Part shown: positions 43,218 through 50,606 of the stretch, piece after piece
How the letters are laid out: the number at the start of each line of letters is the position of its first letter
How positions within the stretch are numbered: the first letter of the stretch is position 1
Virus record (IMG/VR): IMGVR_UViG_3300037042_003932
Coordinates: 79,879 to 143,878 of that record
Strand: one strand, 5' to 3'
DNA from: a virus
Length of the DNA: 64,000 nt
The notes under the pieces: generated by a model
The model's input: the letters and a program-made list of their open reading frames with translations, nothing else
Told to the model about the DNA's origin: nothing
Database searches by the model: none
Position numbers and translations under genes: made by a program

Positions 43218-43402
43218 ACCTCGTCAGCTGCTCCTTTCTTTTTCTCTATTTCTTTTGCTAAGGCTTGCTTAAGCGCCTCGATCTCTTCGCGCTGAAGAGC
43301 CACTGTGTTGATTAGACCTTGGACGTAGTCCTGGTCTGGGTACGTAGACGCTAGAGTGGTGATGTTGATGTCAGGTCTTTTGGGGGAGCGAGAAGAAGTC
43401 AT
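43214..43402 (-). CDS. Small coiled-coil protein
   Basis: A 62-aa protein with ATGA overlaps on both sides. The C-terminal half is a charged heptad-like helix (LQREEIEALKQALAKEIEKK). No family is recognised. Confidence 0.6.
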   Translation of the reverse strand: MTSSRSPKRPDINITTLASTYPDQDYVQGLINTVALQREEIEALKQALAKEIEKKKGAADEV

Positions 43403-43833
43403 TCGACGACTTCGAGGGTCATCTTACACAAGACCCAACCTGCGTCGGGATCTCCAGCTTCGACCAATCCTTTACGAGCCGCGTCTGGAGTCTTGAACAA
43501 CAGGTCAAATGGGAACTCGTACTGCCTCGGGTTAGCCCACGGAGTCAACAAGCGCACTTCACCTGTCTCGTCTATGACCGATCTCTGCTTCCAGGTGTAC
43601 CACGTTTCGCTGTGAGTGGGCTTGGAGGTTTCCGGCGTGGTTGGCATCGCCGCAATGAGCTCGTCACGCAGGCGTAGCTTGTCTTGCACCTTATCCAAAA
43701 GAGAATCTAGCATCTCAATAGGAGGTGTAATCGCCAAGATAGTCTTTGCGATCTCCTCTAGAACTCGGGCGTCTTCTTGCGAGCACATCTCGGCATGGAC
43801 AATATCGCTCGCTCTACTTTGGATTGTCGTCAT
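43399..43833 (-). CDS. Hypothetical protein
   Basis: A 144-aa protein. The N-terminal half is helical (EEIAKTILAITPPIEMLDSLLDKVQ). The C-terminal half is aromatic and mixed (TWYTWKQRSVIDE, GWVLCKMTLEVVE). It overlaps the acidic gene upstream by 20 nt, with GGAAG before the ATG. Function unknown. Confidence 0.65.
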   Translation of the reverse strand: MTTIQSRASDIVHAEMCSQEDARVLEEIAKTILAITPPIEMLDSLLDKVQDKLRLRDELIAAMPTTPETSKPTHSETWYTWKQRSVIDETGEVRLLTPWANPRQYEFPFDLLFKTPDAARKGLVEAGDPDAGWVLCKMTLEVVE

Positions 43834-44107
43834 CTACTTCCTCTTCGTCATCATCCTCGTCCTCGTCATCCTCGTCCTCGTCGTCATCATCATCATCATC
43901 ATCATCATCGTCGCAATCGTCGTCGTCCTCGAAGAAGCTCGTGTCGTCCCAGTCGTCATCCGACTCTGGGTCTTCGATGAGGTTGCAGTCACGGCTGCTG
44001 CAATGCGAGTCACCGATCTCTACGTCCTTGCCAATCCGAGCAAGGTTGAGATCACTCGTGTCGTCCTCGGACCAAACTACGATCACCGTTTTGTAAAGCT
44101 TCGTCAT
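43814..44107 (-). CDS. Acidic phage protein with poly-Asp/Glu tail
   Basis: A 97-aa protein. The folded part (residues 1-60: TVIVVWSEDDTSDLNLARIG, DPESDDDW, SFFED) follows a small-protein pattern I recall from many phages (VWS ... G-D ... DP ... DWD ... FF). The last about 35 residues are almost only Asp and Glu. The DNA of this tail is a GAT/GAC/GAG triplet repeat. It could be a DNA mimic or a metal-binding tail. The GAGGA site is clear. Confidence 0.65.
   Translation of the reverse strand: MTKLYKTVIVVWSEDDTSDLNLARIGKDVEIGDSHCSSRDCNLIEDPESDDDWDDTSFFEDDDDCDDDDDDDDDDDEDEDDEDEDDDEEEVDDDNPK
43855..43930. repeat. Triplet microsatellite encoding an acidic tail
   Basis: On the plus strand this is a run of CTC, ATC and GTC triplets (TCATCATCATCATCATC and relatives). 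On the minus strand it encodes the Asp/Glu tract. Slippage would vary the tract length. Confidence 0.8.
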
Positions 44108-44463
44108 TCGTCGTCCTCCTCATCTGTTTCGTCAGTGTCGTCCACATCGTCTTCAACGTCCGCGCCGTCTTCTCGCACGAGTTTACTCGCAGCTCGAGCC
44201 TTGGCTAGACGTTCTGCACACGCTTGTCGCTGCTCGTCTGTCATGTTCCTAGTCGCATTTGACTTCAAAACCAACCCTGCCTTCTTCGGTGAGTACAGCT
44301 CCCACTCCCGGTCCTCTGGGAGGGTGGAATAAGGCATCCAGAAGTATAGCGAACACTTGGGATTCCGGCAGTCCCTATTTCCGCTGTCGTCATAGTGCCC
44401 CATGCAGTCATGGCACTTAGCAAGTATCGCAGCCTTCATGCTCGGCTTCTTGATTGCCACCAT
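44104..44463 (-). CDS. Small zinc-binding phage protein with acidic tail
   Basis: A 119-aa protein. I chose the ATG at 44461-44463 with GGAG 7 nt upstream and a TGATG overlap; a GTG at 44466 is the alternative. CHDCMGHYDDSGNRDC followed by NPKCSLYFWMPY gives a C-x2-C ... C-x4-C site typical of a widespread small phage protein. The C-terminal 25 residues are Asp/Glu-rich. Role unknown. Confidence 0.68.
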   Translation of the reverse strand: MVAIKKPSMKAAILAKCHDCMGHYDDSGNRDCRNPKCSLYFWMPYSTLPEDREWELYSPKKAGLVLKSNATRNMTDEQRQACAERLAKARAASKLVREDGADVEDDVDDTDETDEEDDE

Positions 44464-44972
44464 CACTTGACTCCTAGCTTAGCTCTGAACGTAGTGCAAG
44501 CGTCGACATCACTATGACAACGCCGCGTGAACTTCGACTCAATAGCATCAACAGACATACGCTCCCAAATCTCCCGGGAGGTCTCTTCAGCCTCATCCTC
44601 TACCTCTCGCATATACTCTTCAACGAGGTCACGAGCAGCATCAAGGTTATCAGCCTTAACCGAAACCGTAAAGCGAGTGGAAGCCTTTGCTTCTAGGACA
44701 CAGTCAAAATAGTATTTGGGTTCGAGCGTCACCGACAGCGAAAGGGGTAGATCATTATCATTAACAACGAAGTCTAGCGAGACCTTTTCACTTCGAACAA
44801 GGGTCTCAGTGTATGGAAGATTCGCGAATTCTTTCTGCGTCGCTGCAAGTAATACTTTCGTTGTTTCCCCCAGAATCTGATTGTTATCATAGTCATCAGG
44901 GGCTTCAACCCGAATATTAAAACATCTTTGGCGTACCGGTGGCGTGTAGGTCACTTCGAGATACTTCAGCAT
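44463..44972 (-). CDS. Hypothetical protein
   Basis: A 169-aa protein with a beta-rich N-terminal two thirds (MLKYLEVTYTPPVRQRCFNI, STRFTVSVKADNLDAARDLV) and an acidic helical region (EYMREVEDEAEETSREIW). GAGGAG lies upstream. No family is recognised. Confidence 0.65.
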   Translation of the reverse strand: MLKYLEVTYTPPVRQRCFNIRVEAPDDYDNNQILGETTKVLLAATQKEFANLPYTETLVRSEKVSLDFVVNDNDLPLSLSVTLEPKYYFDCVLEAKASTRFTVSVKADNLDAARDLVEEYMREVEDEAEETSREIWERMSVDAIESKFTRRCHSDVDACTTFRAKLGVK

Positions 44973-44985
44973 AACCGATTTCTCC

Positions 44986-45378
44986 TCAGTCTACGTTGAT
45001 AGATCTGCGTATACTAGAGCGCCTCTCACAATCAGGAGATCCCGTCTCTGTGTTGTCGTCTGTATTTTCCCCTATGCACGTGTACTCCCACTCAAGACCC
45101 AGTTCCTCTTCGGCGTATGTCGTGAGTTCTCGTAACACGGTATCAAAACCATAAAGTTTTATGCCGTCATCTTCAAAGAATAAGAAGTCTTCATACGGGA
45201 CCGATTTATCAACGACAACATTCGTAATCAAGTACGAGTACCAACCGGAATAGTAAGTAGAGACCTTGTCCTTGGTTTCCTCCTCCGCTTTGGTGTTCAA
45301 CCATACCCAAAGCTTTGCTAGAGCGTCTGAATCCTCTTTCCCGTGTATGATAAGCACATAGCTACTCCGGTATCCCAT
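44986..45378 (-). CDS. Hypothetical protein
   Basis: A 130-aa protein (MGYRSSYVLIIHGKEDSD; aromatic YYSGWYSYLITNVVVDK) with a Ser/Arg-rich end. The ATG at 45376-45378 overlaps the upstream gene by 17 nt. Alpha/beta character; no family assigned with confidence. Confidence 0.65.
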   Translation of the reverse strand: MGYRSSYVLIIHGKEDSDALAKLWVWLNTKAEEETKDKVSTYYSGWYSYLITNVVVDKSVPYEDFLFFEDDGIKLYGFDTVLRELTTYAEEELGLEWEYTCIGENTDDNTETGSPDCERRSSIRRSINVD

Positions 45379-45562
45379 CTGCTATTTTCTCCACAAATTG
45401 TAAAGTAGCGCTTGGTAGATCCCCTTCGTACCGAGGGTCACCATCGTACTCATAGTCTCCGTTCTCTATCTTCTTCTTAACCTCCTCTTCGTCGTCAGTA
45501 GGTGCGTCAACAAGAACATTCACTGCGTATACTTCGAACTTCTTCACGATAAACTTTGGCAT
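45362..45562 (-). CDS. Small acidic protein
   Basis: A 66-aa protein with GGAG upstream of the ATG. The N-terminal strand (KFIVKKFEVYAVNVLVDAP) is followed by a Glu/Asp-rich helix. An extended -10 (TTGGTATACG) lies about 35 nt upstream, so it may head its own transcript. Function unknown. Confidence 0.62.
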   Translation of the reverse strand: MPKFIVKKFEVYAVNVLVDAPTDDEEEVKKKIENGDYEYDGDPRYEGDLPSATLQFVEKIADGIPE

Positions 45563-45595
45563 GGCTTCTCCCTTCAGAAGTCAGTGTGTCCCCTA

Positions 45596-45605
45596 CGTAT
45601 ACCAA
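45596..45605 (-). promoter_or_regulatory. Extended -10 promoter
   Basis: The minus strand reads TTGGTATACG here, the same TTGGTATA core as the extended -10 elements at 31957 and 36994. It is placed to transcribe the genes from 45562 leftwards. Confidence 0.45.
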
Positions 45606-45609
45606 TAAT

Positions 45610-45774
45610 TCAGAAGGGTTTTAGGTCTTTGAGGTCTTCGGGCGCAATCGAGTACCCACAGTCAACACAAGTGATACGTGGTGTATCACGCTTATACCTG
45701 ATGAGCATACCGCAGACACATTTTGCTAAGACGTAAACGTCGTTAGCAACGACCAACACATTCACAAGTTGCAT
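45610..45774 (-). CDS. Short zinc-ribbon protein (54 aa)
   Basis: An ATG at 45772-45774 with TAGGAG 5 nt upstream opens a 54-aa frame ending in TGA at 45610. The protein has one C-x-C pair (AKCVCGML, residues 19 and 21) and one CxxC pair (TCVDCGYS, residues 36 and 39), the layout of a single zinc ribbon. Nucleic-acid or protein binding is probable. Confidence 0.68.
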   Translation of the reverse strand: MQLVNVLVVANDVYVLAKCVCGMLIRYKRDTPRITCVDCGYSIAPEDLKDLKPF

Positions 45775-45801
45775 CGAAGCTCCTAGGAGGAAAAGAGAAG
45801 C

Positions 45802-45830
45802 TAAGCTTTACGCTCGCCTCTCAAAGCTTA
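45802..45830 (-). terminator. Possible terminator or dyad after the 45828-46064 gene
   Basis: TAAGCTTT (45802-45809) and AAAGCTTA (45823-45830) form an 8-bp perfect inverted repeat with a 13-nt loop. On the minus strand a CT/T-rich stretch follows. The stop codon of the gene at 45828 lies within the stem. The U-tract is imperfect, so termination may be partial. Confidence 0.4.
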
Positions 45831-46064
45831 CTCCTGAGTTGTCGCCAATTTACTCCGTAATTCAGAGTCACAAAGCTTTCGAGTTCTGTCAGACAACTCA
45901 GCGGTAGAAATATACAAGGTGATCCCGCACCGCTTGGCGAGTACAGCGTCAATCTCGTTAAAGCCGTGATGAGCCGCGAGCATATTCACATACTTGAGAT
46001 CAGATACAGGCAAGAATCCCTTAACAAGCACACACTCTGAATGAACCATAACTTCGTAACTCAT
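45828..46064 (-). CDS. Small hypothetical protein
   Basis: A 78-aa protein. The ATG at 46062-46064 has GGAGGG 8 nt upstream and an ATGA overlap. The sequence (SYEVMVHSECVLVKGFLPVSDLKYV) suggests a small alpha/beta fold. One TTACTCCGTAA dyad lies at 45850-45860 within the coding sequence (encoding LRSK). Confidence 0.62.
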   Translation of the reverse strand: MSYEVMVHSECVLVKGFLPVSDLKYVNMLAAHHGFNEIDAVLAKRCGITLYISTAELSDRTRKLCDSELRSKLATTQE

Positions 46065-46309
46065 TGCTTGGTCCCTCCGGTGTATTCCAACCATTTGTTA
46101 ATAATCTCTGGGATTTTCTCGGGTGGAGCTTCGATATGAACGGCATCTCCGTTCGATAGGTTGAGAGTGATTCTTCGTAACCCCTGGGTCTTACTATACT
46201 CGAATATCGTAGCGACAGCCCCGTACCAAACCCACTTGGTGGTCTCTTTACGCCGGACACACAGATGCGAAGCAGAGACTAACTCGAAATCATTGTAGGT
46301 CTCGTACAT
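46061..46309 (-). CDS. Small hypothetical protein
   Basis: An 82-aa protein with GGAGG 5 nt before the ATG. Beta-rich (ITLNLSNGDAVHIEAP) with a terminal helix (PEIINKWLEYTGG). This resembles PH-like small modules but no family can be named. Confidence 0.62.
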   Translation of the reverse strand: MYETYNDFELVSASHLCVRRKETTKWVWYGAVATIFEYSKTQGLRRITLNLSNGDAVHIEAPPEKIPEIINKWLEYTGGTKQ

Positions 46310-46324
46310 TCGCGCCTCCGGTGC

Positions 46325-46552
46325 TTACGCCTTCACAGAGCAAGCTACGATGTCTGTCGCGATGGATACAGCTACCCCAGCCATACAATAACTTTTATTG
46401 CCCGTGTGAATAGTCAAGGAGCAATCTTCACCATCGAACACTATGGCCGTTATCGATTCCATCTTTATGTAAAGCGTCTTATTCTTAGAGATCTCCGCTT
46501 TGATATGCGTAGGCGAGTGCTTCAAATAACGTATGACTGCCACGAGAGACAT
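46325..46552 (-). CDS. Small hypothetical protein
   Basis: A 75-aa protein. The second of two adjacent ATG codons (46552) fits the AAGGAAG site best. It carries a strand-turn pattern (SITAIVFDGEDCSLTIHTGNKSY) similar in style to the 46061-46309 protein; the two may be distant paralogues. Confidence 0.58.
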   Translation of the reverse strand: MSLVAVIRYLKHSPTHIKAEISKNKTLYIKMESITAIVFDGEDCSLTIHTGNKSYCMAGVAVSIATDIVACSVKA

Positions 46553-46613
46553 CATCTTCCTTGTCTGAGAGACATGTTCTCACCAACAAAACGTCTCCCG
46601 ACTAATTGTACGC

Positions 46614-46976
46614 CTAACCCCCAGATGTCTCTGTCTTTTCCGGTTCGAGGCGTTTCTTCTCAAGGGCATGCTGGCGCTCTAGAGCGCACAAAAGGACACT
46701 CGCGTCGTTATGAAGCTTGCGAAGTTGTAACATCACGGTCTCTGTAGTTACCTTCTGCAAGTGTCCTGCGTCTAGGACTAAAGTCTCGTCCCTATAATAG
46801 CTAGTGAAACCACTCAGCGTAGCGACGCGCTTCAACGTAATTAGGTCTGTCTCCCACACACGCGGGCGTATCTCCACGACCTCATAGATAGCAAAGGGAA
46901 CAATGGACCAGCAGGTCACTGCATCTCCAGGCAGAAATCCACTGGACATATCCGGTATCTTTCTCTTTTTTGGCAT
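46614..46976 (-). CDS. Hypothetical protein
   Basis: A 120-aa protein. The ATG at 46974-46976 with GAGGT upstream was preferred to a longer overlapping start. The N-terminus is basic (MPKKRKIPD), then beta-rich (PFAIYEVVEIRPRVWETD) with a helical, charged C-terminus. No family is recognised. Confidence 0.62.
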   Translation of the reverse strand: MPKKRKIPDMSSGFLPGDAVTCWSIVPFAIYEVVEIRPRVWETDLITLKRVATLSGFTSYYRDETLVLDAGHLQKVTTETVMLQLRKLHNDASVLLCALERQHALEKKRLEPEKTETSGG

Positions 46977-46978
46977 CT

Positions 46979-47593
46979 CTACCTCATCAAAAACGTCAGT
47001 AAATCCTGTGACCAATCCTCGAGTCTTACGAAGATCAACGGGCTGTTTAGGTCTCCTAACCTAGACCAACCAACTGCTTCGAACTTAGGGGATGCAGAGG
47101 TCACCATGTCACCAGGAGCTGAGAACGAATACACGATACCAAAGTGCGTATCAGCTGGTTTCCGTATAAATCCTCGGAGAGTAAAGTCCAGTATGTCTGG
47201 AGCAGAACGCGAAGGGTCTGTGTTCTTTCGCGTAGCTCCTGAAAACCGAATGCTCTCGTTCATCCGGTTCAACGCGGATATCTTGAAGAGCTGCTCCCCT
47301 TGGTTGTCTTCGGGTTTGACACTCCCACCTACGCCTATGGACAATTTACGCAGTAACGACGCATCAGTTCGCCGGTACACGAGAATCTCAGGCTTCCAGC
47401 CGTACACGTACGAGTAGGTGACCACTTGGAGAACTGATACGTCGTTATCGGCTTCTTCTTGGGGCACGAACACCGAAGCCGATCTGATGTCACTCAGCAG
47501 GTTCTTGTACGCGGGAGTGTACGCTTGTAAACCCAGAAGCTTATACGGCTGAAGGATCTTTGCCGGGAACACCAAGACCTCGTTGTTCTCCAT
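46979..47593 (-). CDS. Degenerate Nudix-like protein
   Basis: A 204-aa protein from the ATG at 47591-47593 (GGAG 7 nt upstream). KPEILVYRRTDASL, RKLSIGVGGSVKPED and FIRKPADTHFGIVYSFS follow the strand order and wording of phage Nudix-fold proteins. The helix that should carry the Nudix box reads SALNRMNESI, lacking the paired REx2EE glutamates. It is probably a non-catalytic nucleotide-binding relative. The next small Cys-rich gene overlaps its start by 53 nt. Confidence 0.65.
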   Translation of the reverse strand: MENNEVLVFPAKILQPYKLLGLQAYTPAYKNLLSDIRSASVFVPQEEADNDVSVLQVVTYSYVYGWKPEILVYRRTDASLLRKLSIGVGGSVKPEDNQGEQLFKISALNRMNESIRFSGATRKNTDPSRSAPDILDFTLRGFIRKPADTHFGIVYSFSAPGDMVTSASPKFEAVGWSRLGDLNSPLIFVRLEDWSQDLLTFLMR

Positions 47594-47876
47594 TCTCTTT
47601 CTCCTCTTGCTCCACACGAGCGAGAATCCCCTTGAGGATCGTCTGAGTTAAGATGTTAGGATACATTATAGCTTCTGCCTTGTCGCAAAAATGCTCATTA
47701 CACCCTGCAGGTCTTTCCGACCTGGGCAACTCACAGCCATCATCTTTCTGGTGGGGACAAGGACCCCAAAGGTGATCATCTGGATACTTCTTGGCCAATT
47801 CGTCGATATCCCTCCAATAACGTTCACAACACTCACCGCACCTAATAGGACAAACGATTCCGTGTTCTTGGGTCAT
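47541..47876 (-). CDS. Cys-rich YkgJ-like putative metal-binding protein
   Basis: A 111-aa protein. AGGAG precedes the ATG at 47874-47876. The N-terminus CPIRCGECCERYW has the C-x3-C-x2-CC type of cluster seen in the zinc/iron-chelating YkgJ family, and later CPHQKDDGC and GCNEHFC complete the cluster. It could bind Zn or an Fe-S cluster. The role in the phage is unknown. Confidence 0.65.
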   Translation of the reverse strand: MTQEHGIVCPIRCGECCERYWRDIDELAKKYPDDHLWGPCPHQKDDGCELPRSERPAGCNEHFCDKAEAIMYPNILTQTILKGILARVEQEEKENGEQRGLGVPGKDPSAV

Positions 47877-48092
47877 AGGGCTCCTTACATCAGATTGGAG
47901 TATAGGTAGCACAATTCGTTTAGAACAGACCTGAAAGAAAGCCAGCGCAAAAGAGGGATAGACTTGGAGCGTAGAAGCACACAAGTGTTGTTGTTGTTAC
48001 ATAGAGAGTTCGCGCATAACCTGTCAAAAGTTATGTTACGATCTGTTACTGACGCTGCTAGGGGTACTATCAGGCGCAAAGACGTTCTCGTG
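47877..48092 (-). other. Intergenic region with possible promoter
   Basis: A 216-nt gap with no frame carrying a good start site. On the minus strand TTGACA (48022-48027) and TATGTA (47998-48003), 18 nt apart, form a weak promoter for the genes to the left. Confidence 0.35.
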
Positions 48093-48314
48093 TCACCATT
48101 CACGAATGCCATGCCGTACCTCTTCGTTGTTCCATACCGTGATAAAACAATAGAAACAACACTCCGAAGCCTTCCTCCGTTCTTTCCAAGGGACTGTTGC
48201 CAAGAGACAGGACAATCCGTTTTTCGCTGTTTGACGAAAAGCAGCATCAAAGGTTTCTCGGTACCACTTAACGCCGGTTCGAGCTGACAGTCCGTCGTAC
48301 ACGTGTCGTCGCAT
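48093..48314 (-). CDS. Small protein, leftmost member of the small-ORF block
   Basis: A 73-aa protein rich in Arg, Cys and aromatic residues (SECCFYCFITVWNNEEV). GGAGG lies 7 nt before the ATG at 48312-48314, a strong start signal. It overlaps the next gene by 47 nt. It shares size and composition with the tandem small genes to the right but no clear alignment. Confidence 0.55.
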   Translation of the reverse strand: MRRHVYDGLSARTGVKWYRETFDAAFRQTAKNGLSCLLATVPWKERRKASECCFYCFITVWNNEEVRHGIREW

Positions 48315-48540
48315 AACAAAACCTCCATAGGGAATTTTCGAATTCTACTTGTATGTCATCTGCCCTCCGACGAAAGATTTCATCTCGGGTATTTACAGCT
48401 GTTTCGAGACTAAGCCTCTGTGGCTTACTTAACTTTGCTCCGTTACACCAACACGAGTAATACGCGATGGTGTACATCCAGCTGTAAAGATTTATGTTTG
48501 GGTCTGAGCTGAATCCGGAGTTCACGCCTATGATATCCAT
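48268..48540 (-). CDS. Small-ORF block protein
   Basis: A 90-aa protein with a weak AAGAA site. Aromatic and Cys-rich N-terminal half (LYSWMYTIAYYSCWCNGAK), basic C-terminus (TTRVRRTVSSNRR). No family; the style fits the block. Confidence 0.5.
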   Translation of the reverse strand: MDIIGVNSGFSSDPNINLYSWMYTIAYYSCWCNGAKLSKPQRLSLETAVNTRDEIFRRRADDIQVEFENSLWRFCYATTRVRRTVSSNRR

Positions 48541-48827
48541 TGTTTGTTCTTGGGATTTTGGATCATTCGGTTAGTGTTGGCCTTGTAGATTCGTTCGAGG
48601 CATACGACGGACATCTCGAAGCGCATGAGTGTTGAATCTCTGAAATTACGCGCCTGGGCTATGCAATACGCCCCGTCAAAGTAAAACCAGAATGGCCGCG
48701 TACGCCGCAGATAATGACTATTATCCACGAAGTAGTGATGAAAGTTAGCAACCTTGAGTCTAAATGACTCTTGGGCTTTTTGTGAGTTCTTTCCGGTGTA
48801 CAAGCCTGCGTATGTGCTTGAGTTCAC
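48528..48827 (-). CDS. Small-ORF block protein
   Basis: A 99-aa protein. I chose the GTG at 48825-48827 because it gives a GTGA overlap and AAGG 8 nt upstream; an in-frame GTG at 48836 would add three residues. Aromatic centre (PFWFYFDGAYCIAQ) and an RFEMSVVCLERIYKAN helix that resembles the C-terminal helices of other block members. Confidence 0.55.
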   Translation of the reverse strand: MNSSTYAGLYTGKNSQKAQESFRLKVANFHHYFVDNSHYLRRTRPFWFYFDGAYCIAQARNFRDSTLMRFEMSVVCLERIYKANTNRMIQNPKNKQWIS

Positions 48828-49090
48828 GTCCTCCACCTTTTGTCGTTAGGATCAAAGCTGAGCCTGTTCAAGTTCGTACCGAAGTTCTGGGTCTGATAGC
48901 GTATGGTGCTACGAAAGTGGGTGTCGCGTACCCTAGTGTAGGAGCTCATACTTTGAATCGCCCACGCGTGGTACGAATCAGAGATGCCTGTTTTTAACAG
49001 AGATCCCTGGAGTTCTTTTGAGAAATACTTCTTGTTAAAAGTGTGACACTTAACCTCTTCAAACTCAGGTCTTTCAAAGCGTTTCACCAT
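48824..49090 (-). CDS. Small-ORF block protein, paralogue of the next gene
   Basis: An 88-aa protein that aligns with the 49084-49368 protein. EEVKCHTFNKKYFSKELQGSL corresponds to DKVKLHAHNQNYYAHELLWHL, and both have an AW followed by a VRD/GSR region and an R-Y segment. The start may be ATG at 49090 or GTG at 49087 (GTGA overlap). Function unknown. Confidence 0.58.
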   Translation of the reverse strand: MVKRFERPEFEEVKCHTFNKKYFSKELQGSLLKTGISDSYHAWAIQSMSSYTRVRDTHFRSTIRYQTQNFGTNLNRLSFDPNDKRWRT

Positions 49091-49368
49091 GCAGGCCCCA
49101 AACCGTTAAAGCGGGCTTCAAAGCCCGGCCTATTCACATAGGACACATAATTCAGACGCAAGTAATGAACGACCCTATTGAACTGAATAGAGCGCGATCC
49201 TACGTAAGAGAGTACGCTGTGGACTACCCACGCGGGAGTACCAATACCAAAAGTGAGTGGATCATTAATCCTAGGCAAATGCCAGAGAAGCTCGTGTGCG
49301 TAATAGTTTTGGTTATGCGCGTGCAATTTTACTTTATCAAGCTCAGTTCGACCTTTGTGATGTGTCAT
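49084..49368 (-). CDS. Small-ORF block protein, paralogue
   Basis: A 94-aa protein with GGAGGG 5 nt before the ATG and a TAATG overlap. Residues around PAWVVHSVLSYVGSRSIQFN align with the proteins at 48824 and 49368 (AW-x8-S). Arg, aromatic and His-rich. Confidence 0.6.
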   Translation of the reverse strand: MTHHKGRTELDKVKLHAHNQNYYAHELLWHLPRINDPLTFGIGTPAWVVHSVLSYVGSRSIQFNRVVHYLRLNYVSYVNRPGFEARFNGLGPAW

Positions 49369-49640
49369 TAAGACCCTCCATTAGCTAGCATGTCCGTGTA
49401 GCTCTGATTTTGATAATATGTAACGTCACGAAAGTAGCGAATACGGGACTCAACGTGTGACTTTATCCTCGTTAAGGACCATGCTCGAGACTCTGGTACA
49501 TTGGGCGTTGCGTATAAACACCAGAAAATCTCTACCATAGAAAAACGCTTACTACTCGTATACGATCTGACATGGCCAATCTCTTGGCTGAGTGTGTAAG
49601 CACTGAGGTTATTACGCGCTTGGATGTGTGAGTACGTCAT
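49368..49640 (-). CDS. Small-ORF block protein, paralogue
   Basis: A 90-aa protein that aligns through RAWSLTRIKSHVESRIRYFR with its two neighbours to the left. It forms a three-member paralogue set at 48824-49640. Function unknown. Confidence 0.58.
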   Translation of the reverse strand: MTYSHIQARNNLSAYTLSQEIGHVRSYTSSKRFSMVEIFWCLYATPNVPESRAWSLTRIKSHVESRIRYFRDVTYYQNQSYTDMLANGGS

Positions 49641-49894
49641 GGGAGCTCTTTTAATAAAGGAACAAACGCAGATGCCGTTCTGTTATGACTCATAAGCATG
49701 TAAATGAATTTGAGATTCGTTACGAGACTACTAAAATCGTACGCTGTCTTCTGCTGAGCCCATACCATTCGTTCTATATTTCTTCTGTACAGCTGAGCAG
49801 AATACCATCGCTGTTGCTCGAATAACTCACCTGACGTACGAATGACAAGCCTGGTGAGCTCGTGATACCTGGTGTACTTATCCATGGTGATCAT
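49637..49894 (-). CDS. Small-ORF block protein
   Basis: An 85-aa protein from the ATG at 49892-49894 with AGGAGG 4 nt upstream. It ends with the helix FSSLVTNLKFIYMLMSHNR, close in form to the C-terminal helix of the 53715-54192 proteins (VVSNLKAAY-x-HMETLSRRR). A longer reading of this frame upstream was rejected because it lies opposite the plus-strand gene. Confidence 0.58.
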   Translation of the reverse strand: MITMDKYTRYHELTRLVIRTSGELFEQQRWYSAQLYRRNIERMVWAQQKTAYDFSSLVTNLKFIYMLMSHNRTASAFVPLLKELP

Positions 49895-49970
49895 GCTTCC
49901 TCCTGTTGCACGATATGTGAATGCCATTACGCTCTTATACCCAGCCCTACTATTATTTCGGAGGTCACGG

Positions 49971-50606
49971 ATGAACAAAGAAGAACGAAGAGTAGCTATA
50001 AAACTAGAACTCTTAGAGGCTCGAGCCAAACAGCAATATAATCTTCGCATACGCCATAAGGAGGATGTGTTCGGGTGGCAACTACTGAAATGGATTGTGC
50101 TATTCCTAACGTTCTTCCAGATCGATCTGGTCGAGAGAGCCTGGGTAACGATTGGGCGAACAGTGTACGTGCCCAGGCGATATGACCCCAAACAAAGGAA
50201 GGTCTACCGTTATGGAGACATTCCTTTTGAAGACTACTGCACCCTCTCGCATGAGATCGAACATGTCAAACAATACGAGAGGTTTGGAGTCATCCTCTTC
50301 CTCCTAATCTATATCTTCCCGTTCTTTCCAATAGGGCTCGCATATGGCCGATACTATCTGGAAAGGCAAGCATACCTGGCGGGAGTCATCGCGGCGAAGA
50401 GTATCGATTATACTAGGTGGGCTCGGCAGCGCTATCTGAAGACACCGGTTCCTCCACTGGAGAAGGCGATTCAGGCGTGCTCGACGTCTCCGTGGTATCT
50501 GTGGCCATGGCCGTTTCCGAAGTCGGTACGTCTGTGGTTTGGCAGGGCTCTTCTTCGCGAGGAAGAACGATACCGCAATGTTCTTCAATCCTCTCGAGAC
50601 GCGTGA
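49971..50606 (+). CDS. Putative membrane-associated zinc metalloprotease (HExxH)
   Basis: A 211-aa protein, the only plus-strand gene in this block. GGAGG lies 6 nt before the ATG at 49971. TLSHEIEHVKQYERFG (residues 91-106) is a classic HExxH zinc motif, and Glu131 in YYLERQAYLAG is a likely third ligand. Hydrophobic helices lie before (41-52) and after (107-124), so the active site is probably at the membrane. The C-terminus is aromatic and Arg-rich. Its last 194 nt overlap an opposing small gene on the other strand. A role in processing host or phage membrane proteins is inferred. Confidence 0.7.
   Translation: MNKEERRVAIKLELLEARAKQQYNLRIRHKEDVFGWQLLKWIVLFLTFFQIDLVERAWVTIGRTVYVPRRYDPKQRKVYRYGDIPFEDYCTLSHEIEHVKQYERFGVILFLLIYIFPFFPIGLAYGRYYLERQAYLAGVIAAKSIDYTRWARQRYLKTPVPPLEKAIQACSTSPWYLWPWPFPKSVRLWFGRALLREEERYRNVLQSSRDA

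Noticed and set aside
43616-44332. Long plus-strand frame of 238 codons
   Set aside because: It is the antisense shadow of the poly-Asp gene and neighbours; hydrophobic runs come from the triplet repeat.
47964-48287. Plus-strand 107-codon frame
   Set aside because: No binding site and opposite to a well-initiated minus-strand gene.
47885-48328. Minus-strand 147-codon frame
   Set aside because: Its start lies within the strong Shine-Dalgarno of the 48093-48314 gene, and its product is unlike the neighbours.
49895-50191. Upstream extension of the 49637 gene
   Set aside because: It would run opposite the HExxH gene; an AGGAGG site supports the start at 49894.
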